A stretch of DNA of 64,000 nucleotides from Plasmopara viticola (Eukaryota > Oomycota > Peronosporomycetes > Peronosporales > Peronosporaceae), in assembly GCA_001695595.3 (NCBI GenBank), contig MBPM02000171.1:21237-85236 (forward strand). The letters are read 5' to 3'. Of this stretch, positions 57,734 to 64,000 are shown piece after piece (position 1 is the stretch's first letter; each line of letters opens with the position of its first letter). The notes under the pieces were generated by a model, which did not search any database, was not told the origin of the DNA, and saw nothing but the letters and a program-made list of their open reading frames with translations. The position numbers were made by a program, and so were the translations under genes.

Positions 57734-58927
57734 CTACCCCCAATACTGCAGTTTCAACTCAATATTGATTTTCCTTTTAATCCGTTTCACTACAGTAGCT
57801 CTAAGGTTCAGACGAAGCAGCAATTGCATAAACATTTGCTTCCGCGCGATCGCAAAGATGGCAACTAATGAGGCCAGCTGCAGTTCCTCCATCGTGCCAT
57901 TAGACAGCCGGTGCTCGAGATGAGCCAGTTCGTCGTATATATACATGCGGCACCGCGGCGGCAGCTCTAATTCCATCGTGTAGCGATACACGTCCTGCAG
58001 GATATCGCTAGTTGCATAGCCCTTGATCTTTTGCATCTCGGCACACTTGCGCACAGCTGTTGGAAAGTTCTCGTTAAAAAGCCAGCGAGTTACCGACTCA
58101 ATATCCTTTGGCAGCGGATTGCCCGTACAAAGGTACACATTAGCCTCATTGACGACATCGTGGGCCATGGACGTTGCCTGCAAGACGTTAAGGATGCGGC
58201 GCATGTCGCCCTGGCCCAAACGCAGAATTGCGTCAAAGCCGTCTTCGGTGATATTTAACCTAGTAACAGCAGCACAGCAGCAACCTCATTGTCAAAGTCA
58301 TTTTCAGCATTGAAAAGCTCCAAAGACGCACTTTTCAAGATGTGCAATGTGCTTGACTCGGCCAATGACTTGGCTCTCACTTAACGGGGCGAAGCGAAAG
58401 CGCGTGCATCGCGACTGCAGCGCCGGGATGATCTTGCTTACGTAATTACAGATGAGGCAAAACCGTGCATTTTTTGTGTATTTTTCAATGACACGGCGCA
58501 ACGAAAACTGCGCATCATTGGTCATGGAATCAGCTTCGTCGAGTATGATGAGTTGATGCCCTGACTAAAAGCTTTTTGGTGCCAGCAAACTCCTTAATCT
58601 GATTGCGTACAACGTCGATGCCACGGTCATCTGATGCATTAAGCTCCAGTACCATGAGCTGTAGCTTTTGCCGTAGAGCCGTCGTGCCGCTGCAATGATC
58701 ATAGATGTCTTGCCTGTACCCGGAGGGCCATAAAACAGCAGGTGGGGTAGCTTTTGTGCATCAATAAGGCGATTAAGCGTTGATATGATTTCTTGGTGGG
58801 CTATAAGATCATCTAAAGATGACGGGCGATATTTCTCTACCCATGGCCATGTTTCGGTTGAGCGGTTACGGCTTGAGATTCCCTCAAACGCCGGCTCCTC
58901 CACTAACTTCATTTCTACGTCCGACAT
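57734..58927 (-). CDS. RFC5: Replication factor C subunit 5 (RFC5), frame breaks
   Basis: Clamp-loader AAA+ subunit: WVEKYRPSSLDDLIAHQEI, Walker A LLFYGPPGTGKTS, RFC box blocks, sensor-1 region FCLICNYVSKIIPALQSRCTRFRF and GQGDMRRILNVLQAT. SRC rather than other variants and the ICNY context fit RFC5 (yeast Rfc3). Two exons, 58927-58332 and 58259-57734, joined by a 72-bp GT-AG phase-2 intron (donor GTGCGT). Exon 1 needs three single-base additions (near 58655, 58568 and 58559) to restore the Walker B region (LIILDEAD expected); with exactly three the phase closes and gives 374 residues. RFC loads PCNA at primer ends. The C-terminal 30 residues exceed the human protein and may include unspliced intron. 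Convergent with eRF3, stops 128 bp apart. Confidence 0.83.
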
Positions 58928-61859
58928 CAGGCAGTCAATTCTGCAAAATTGATGAAATATCAATTTCCGGGTTTCTTGGCTACCGGTCTTTAGAGATATG
59001 AGCCTTGATTCGATGAATTTTGTGCCCAATTTACTAGCGGAGATACGTCCAATTAAGCTATTTATTTATTCCCACGGCCTTTTATATGAAAGGCTAAACG
59101 TATTCTATCGGTATCTATACCGGTTTCCGCACTTTCAGTACTATGTGACTGGTACCCAATCCTATGCCCACGCCGACATATTGACTATCTGAACCCTCGT
59201 AAAGTTCCAAAATGATAAAATCACCTTCCGTATCTGTTGGACAAGCAGATCGCGCTACTCGCCTGACATGCTCAGTTAATTGGCAAACAATGGAGCTCTC
59301 TTGGTCGCTATCGCACACAGGAAGCGTGCGAATGATGATCGTTCACTATGTGTGTGCAATCGATTGCCAGTTCATCCTATGTTGATCCTATCGATAGCTT
59401 TGTCAATGCACTGCCCAAAACTCTGAACTCAAAGTGGCTCAACTTAAAGATATTCTCTGTTTAGATTGCAGGCCGCAACGATGAAGCGCACTTTGAGAGA
59501 AGTACAGATATAGACAGACCGACTCCTTTGAATTGTCTTGAAAAGGCACTTGTTCGTTCTTGAAATTCGAGTGAAGTACTCTCCTGACTTAGTCCAGTCC
59601 CAGTAGGCTTAGTGGTGCCGAGCAAAGCAAAATTTGCTACAATAAAGTAGAAGCATAATTCGTGTCCGCCCCGAAGAAGGCCAGAGAAGAGGTTGTTGTC
59701 TCACCCGAGGGCCTTGAATAATCACTAAGAGAAGCGGTGCCCTCAGAGCCAGGGAGCCAGTAGTGGCAGGGCACCTTACGAGAAAAGCTTTGAGCCCTCA
59801 CAGTAGGTTTGTTGTTTATACACACCTTGGATTCTAAGCCCAGAACTCTTAAAGCAGCGGTGGATTGTAGTCTGTGCATGCAAGTATATTTACCCCTTTT
59901 GCGACTCAGATGCCTCTGATACGTTTACGTTTTCCGCACGCCGGCAAACAATCGTAATCAGCCAAACTATGCTGACAGGTGCTCGAAGGGTGAGCAACTA
60001 TATACGTTAGTTGCCGTCCGAATGGCTAATGGCGTGGTTCTAATTTCAGAATAAAACTGACCTGGTGGTAACATTTGACAATTTCGACAGCCAAGGTCAA
60101 TCGTCTTCTTTCACATGGCCAAGTATGACTCTTGTTGGGATTCAGTAAGCACGAGCACTGAATAAATTGGCAAAGCAAGACCAGAGAGGTCAGCCGCTCG
60201 ATTCGCGTTACAGGATTTAAATTGCACCCATGTAAGGCGTACGGGCTCCTTATCAGAGAGCATGGGAAAGAACAGGTCAAAGATTGATATGAAACATATA
60301 TACGTGATGGTGCCTCAGAAGCCTTACCCCAGCAAACAATAAAAGCTTGCTGAGAGCCCCGTCCTCGCTAGAGATGACGCTTTGAAGGGGCGTTACATAG
60401 CTCAGCAGGTGGATTAATTAGCGCTACTAATCGCGATTTTCGAAATGTCGCTACCCGATGGAATAGGTAAGTAATACAGATGTGTAATGAAGTATCACCA
60501 AGAGTGGTGGCATAGCTCCGCTAGAAGAGAATGAGAATCCGAAACTTTACCTATTTTTGGATATCACGAACGACCCAGTAGTTGACGAAGAGAGCTAATC
60601 CTCAACATTAAACAGTGGCTGTGTCACATCAGAGAAGGCACTTCTGGAAGAATTAGAGCTACCAGATTAGCTTTTTGAACTCGAGTTGTTTGATATTAAG
60701 TAAATTTGACACTTTTTTGACGGACACTTCATTAATGTAAGATTTTTGGTCTAGGCAAACTGTCTGATTCTTGCTAGACTGATCGATGCGAATTACTTAC
60801 AAAACATATGTTGGTAAATTGTCGAAGGTGCTTTAATAACGATAAGGTTCCTTCAAGGATATGTATACATACACCGAATTTGACGAAGAGATTATATATA
60901 TTAGCGTGCGCTACGCTAATCGTAAAGGGGTCAAAAATTTAATATACCAAATCTTAAAGTATTCTCAGATATGACGCCCAGCGACTAATTAACAAAAACT
61001 TTACCGAAAAGAAAAGTAAGGCACGCAACTGAATTCGTGTTAAGTATTGTCATGCGACAATGACTGCTAGGAGTGTAATGTAGGCTTATTGATGTCTTGT
61101 ACGCCAGAAAGTCGTAGAAGGGTGTGTTCAAAACCAAACGACTAATTTACGTTGATGATAAGCCGAACGTTGCAGCAAATTCTGCACATACAGTTATTTT
61201 AAAAAGGACGTGGAGCTACTCAGCATGTCCTGTATAGTCTCGTGGATGACTACCATCAAATTTGATTCGGCTAGTCAAAAAAGTCGGTAAGTATGCCTAG
61301 CAAAATGCGATGAGAGACCAGTGATTCCACAGCGGGTATTAATCGTCCCTACTACATTATTCAATGCGGTTTTACTAATTTATAATCTCAGAATGATTTT
61401 GTCTTAAAGAAAATTCACAGTGAGCTGAAGCAAAGCTGTTTTTGATCGAGCAAAGATGTTGTAATTATTTGTGATCACGAATTCTTATGTATTAATGACA
61501 CCCACGACCCAAAGCTGTAAATGAATATAAGAGCGGAAGCTATATTGATTTTGCAATTTTTGTCCGTTTAAATATTTGTGCCTACCTCCAGACTTTCGTT
61601 GGTATTCTGTAGTTACCGATCACAAACAAAAGTGGAAATAAGTTAACCAAATAGGTTCCATCGCATTTATACAACTTGAGAAATAAATTGTTTGACTTTG
61701 TTTGCTCACGCCAGCCCATGTATTTGAAAGCTTGCACTTGAAGCTTTGTTGTATCAAAGCTATTGTTTGAATGTACATGCTATTCGGACGGTGTGTGTGG
61801 AGGACTGTATTGCGTCTTGCTACTAGAAACAATGCTACGGGATCACAGCTCAAAGCAGG
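58928..61859. other. Gene-poor region upstream of the repeat array
   Basis: No open frame with an ATG and recognisable content. AT-rich in 60700-61550. I see no intact mobile element here. Confidence 0.5.
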
Positions 61860-62110
61860 CGCGCATGATGTTCAATTTTTTCTAGCGAGTAACAATTCAA
61901 TATCTAACACGCGGATGGCCCGCATAAACTTTCATGACGGGAAGGTGTATGAGGTCTCGTATGCCAGATCGCTTGTTCGCTAATTAAGATTCTTCAACGA
62001 AGCGCTCACAACCCTTGAAATCATGAAGATCACAAACACTTGGTCAGGTAAACTTGACATTAGCACTATACTTATGTACTGGAGACAAATAATGTTTATG
62101 GGGGGGTTGT
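61860..62110 (+). repeat. tRNA-Asp-derived repeat, degraded copy 3
   Basis: Contains AGCGAGTAACAATTCAATAT, a decayed core, then GACGGGAAGGTGTATGAGG and GCGCTCACAACC...ATCACAAACACTTGG, matching in order the acceptor-stem and 3' tail of the 63.5 kb unit. Confidence 0.5.
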
Positions 62111-62329
62111 CCCCGTGTCCTTCCGATTGACTTTCTTAAGGTATTTACAATCTCACCAAGGCTTTCAAGTAGCTACGTGTACATCGTGACTTTATTGAAA
62201 GAAATGTAATGGGGAGCTGGTTGGTTTGATTGGCAAACATTTTGGGCAAGATGGTGAGCAGTACAAATAATTTTGAGTGCATGAACCTTGAGAAGAAGGT
62301 AGCATGTATAACTTTCTATAGCAGAGCGC

Positions 62330-62560
62330 TTTCTTATATCTGTAAGTGGCATCTATGATATTTTCTGGTGGTTGTACCACAACGTTACCTATTAGTATAG
62401 TGGTTGGTATACCCATATGTAACGCAAGTGACCCAGGAAGTCTTTTTGGTCTCGCACACAAACTCGCTTTTGACTGTATTGCGTCAACTTCAACGACGCT
62501 CTTACAAAAATATTTCATCATCAAGACAACATACACTTGGTTGCGAATCACTTGAAAACA
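62330..62560 (+). repeat. tRNA-Asp-derived repeat, copy 4
   Basis: ATTAGTATAGTGGTTGGTAT reproduces the D-arm of tRNA-Asp; the anticodon arm has decayed (ACCCATATGTAACGCAAGTG) but the tail (GTCTTTTTGGTCTCGCACAC, TTCATCATCAAGACAACATA) matches the other units. Confidence 0.6.
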
Positions 62561-62759
62561 CGCCATGAGCAAAATACTATTATGTCAAAGGCATAAAATG
62601 TTTCTGACGAAGCTTGATCTTCTATTCTTATCGCTGACATTTACAAAGCTAGTTACTATTACACTGAGACTTTAAGATTGCTAAGTGTGAGATAGTAATT
62701 CTGCTAAGAGTTGTATAGCAGAACATCCGACAGGCAGGTTTTGAAAGCAGTGTAATACG

Positions 62760-63235
62760 GTACTGGTCGATCAGACAGGCAAACACTTTTGGCCAGCTAG
62801 TGAGCTGTATAAATGGCTTGTGCACGCGTGCATGTAGAGGAGTGAGTAGGGTATGCGGCAGCAGGGATATACAGCTAAAAACCGCGAAACAATTTAAGGG
62901 TATCGTGAGTGGCATGAATTACATCGTTGAGTGATTGTGGCATAACGATTCTCGTAAGTAAAGTATACCCGCTTGTCACGCAGGTGACCCGGGTCAATTC
63001 CCGGACGTAAAGGCGTCTTTGGTCTCGTTCGCATACTGCGTTTTTCAATTTTTATAAGTATTTGGAACCACTCACGAACACTTCGCATCATCAAGGCCAC
63101 AAATAGCTGAGGAGGAAGTCACTCAAGGACCAGTTCAAAGCAATACACTTCTATACAGAAGTCAAAAATTGTTTCTGATGTAGTTTAACCCAAATCCTTC
63201 CGGCTGACGTCAAGGCTACTAAAAAGGCCTTTGAA
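62760..63235 (+). repeat. tRNA-Asp-derived repeat unit, copy 5
   Basis: Full-length unit. Starts TACTGGTCGATCAGACAGGC, has a TATAAATGGCTTGTGCACGC segment, tRNA-like core at about 62946-63012 with a lost D-loop but a good T stem (CCCGGG...CCCGG), and a tail ending in CCTTCCGGCTGACGTCAAGG. About 530 bp from the equivalent point of copy 6. Confidence 0.7.
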
Positions 63236-63289
63236 CCTTTCTATTCGCTAAGTGTGTCATCTAACTCTATCAAAACCAGTGTGAATCGG

Positions 63290-63900
63290 CACTGGTTGAT
63301 CTGACAGGCAACGGCTTTTGGCCAGCTAGTGAGCTGTATAAATGGCTTGTGAACGCGTGCATGTAGAGGAGTGAGTAGGGTATGTGGCAGCAGAGATATA
63401 CGGCTATAAACCGCGAAGCAATTTGAGAGTATTGTGAGTGGCATCAATTACATCGTTTAGTGTTTGTGGCATAACGATTCTCGTGAGTATAGTGGTTAGT
63501 ATACCCGCCTGTCACGCGGGTGGCTCGGGTTCAATTCTAGGACGGGAAGGTGTTTTAGGTCTTATTTGCAAACTTGATTTTGATATCTTCAAAAGCATTA
63601 GGGCACTCACACAAACATTTCGCATTATCAAGACCACGAATAGTTGGGGAAGAGGTCACTTGAGACCAATTTAAAGCAATACATTTATATTGTTTTTGGT
63701 ATTTTTTCGAGCATTTGGCGATAATCACAAACACTTCGCATCATCAAGACCACGAATATCTGGTGAACAGCTCACTCGAGGACCAGTTCAAAGCAATACA
63801 CTTCTATACTGAAGTCAAGAATTGTTTCTGATGGAGCTTGACTCCGGATCCTTCCGGCTGACGTCAAGACTATTAAAGAGACCTTGAGCCTTTCTATTCC
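63290..63900 (+). repeat. tRNA-Asp-derived repeat unit, copy 6 (best preserved)
   Basis: Same order as copy 5, with the tail region partly duplicated inside the unit (two versions of ATCAAGACCACGAATA, near 63627 and 63747), which lengthens it to about 655 bp. Carries the tRNA-like gene at 63478-63548. Confidence 0.75.
63478..63548 (+). tRNA. tRNA-Asp(GUC)-like sequence, probably a pseudogene
   Basis: 71 nt fold as a cloverleaf: 7-bp acceptor stem TTCTCGT/ACGGGAA, D arm GTAT-AGTGGTTA-GTAT as in real tRNA-Asp, anticodon stem CCCGC/GCGGG with loop CTGTCAC (anticodon GTC), and T loop TTCAATT. The T stem (TCGGG/CTAGG) has mismatches, so function is doubtful. It sits inside a repeated unit, which suggests a tRNA-derived SINE or an old tandem tRNA array. 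Confidence 0.6.
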
Positions 63901-63944
63901 CTAAGTGTGTCGATGTAACTTTATTGAAAGCAGTGTGATACAGC

Positions 63945-64000
63945 ACTGGTTGATCTGACAGGCAACTGCTTTTGGCCAGCTAGTGAGCTGTTTAAATGGC
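63945..64000 (+). repeat. tRNA-Asp-derived repeat unit, copy 7 (cut by window end)
   Basis: CACTGGTTGATCTGACAGGC followed by TTTTGGCCAGCTAGTGAGCT repeats the start of copy 6 almost exactly; the array continues beyond the window. Confidence 0.75.

Noticed and set aside
58090..58110. ATATCCTTT, the U12-type donor consensus
   Set aside because: It lies on the + strand within the RFC5 coding exon, which is on the - strand, with no matching branch point or coding need.
62946..63012. Second tRNA-Asp gene
   Set aside because: The D arm has lost bases and cannot fold, so it is only a decayed part of the repeat unit.
1..64000. CRISPR arrays, bacterial operons, ribosome binding sites
   Set aside because: The window is clearly eukaryotic with spliceosomal introns; no regularly spaced short repeats were seen.

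Overview
The window looks like a piece of an oomycete nuclear genome (Peronosporales type: Phytophthora or a downy mildew). This is inferred from several things together: short introns of about 54-105 bp with GTACG/GTGCG-rich donors, tightly packed gene islands between long AT-rich gene-poor stretches, a cluster of LEA-like proteins, and stramenopile-style domain mixes such as FN3 plus EF-hand. I find 18 protein genes with real support, most of them eukaryotic housekeeping genes, and no ribosomal RNA. Exon models below were built by hand from conserved motifs, donor/acceptor dinucleotides and phase arithmetic.

Layout. 1-4.69 kb: gene-poor. 4.69-8.89 kb: a compact island with an exosome-associated MPP6 homologue (+), the minor-spliceosome protein ZCRB1 (-) and a UBE3A/HECTD2-like HECT ubiquitin ligase (-). 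8.9-20.4 kb: gene desert with diverged repeats. 20.41-21.52 kb: an intact-looking non-autonomous DNA transposon (115-bp terminal inverted repeats, 8-bp target duplication) carrying decayed coiled-coil coding sequence. 21.9-29.9 kb: a LEA-like gene, a nine-exon BK-like potassium channel, a WRAP73 (WDR8) homologue and a Myb/SANT-like protein. 31.8-33.2 kb: a second intron-bearing LEA-like gene. 33.2-39.1 kb: gene desert with a perfect-looking hairpin and a tRNA-Asp-derived repeat. 39.1-41.35 kb: an intronless tandem pair of LEA-like genes with a small antisense coiled-coil ORF between them. 41.4-45.0 kb: gene desert. 45.0-58.9 kb: the densest island: a double-RGS protein, two unknown proteins head to head, a 1761-residue EF-hand/FN3 protein, a METTL13-type eEF1A methyltransferase, translation release factor eRF3 and clamp-loader subunit RFC5. 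59-64 kb: gene-poor, ending in a tandem array of about 0.53-0.65 kb units that each carry a tRNA-Asp(GUC)-like segment.

Themes. Four LEA-like genes in 20 kb suggest a local family linked to desiccation or spore tolerance. Housekeeping genes are arranged in divergent pairs separated by about 85-135 bp (WRAP73/Myb, the unknown pair, METTL13/eRF3) and convergent pairs only 67-128 bp apart. Base-level quality appears to drop between 54.1 and 58.7 kb: METTL13, eRF3 and RFC5 each need one or more single inserted bases to keep frame, nearly always next to a homopolymer. Sequence or assembly error is the simplest reading, since eRF3 and RFC5 are normally essential. The most unusual protein is the EF-hand/FN3 one, where both EF-hand segments appear to be inserted inside FN3 domains rather than between them.
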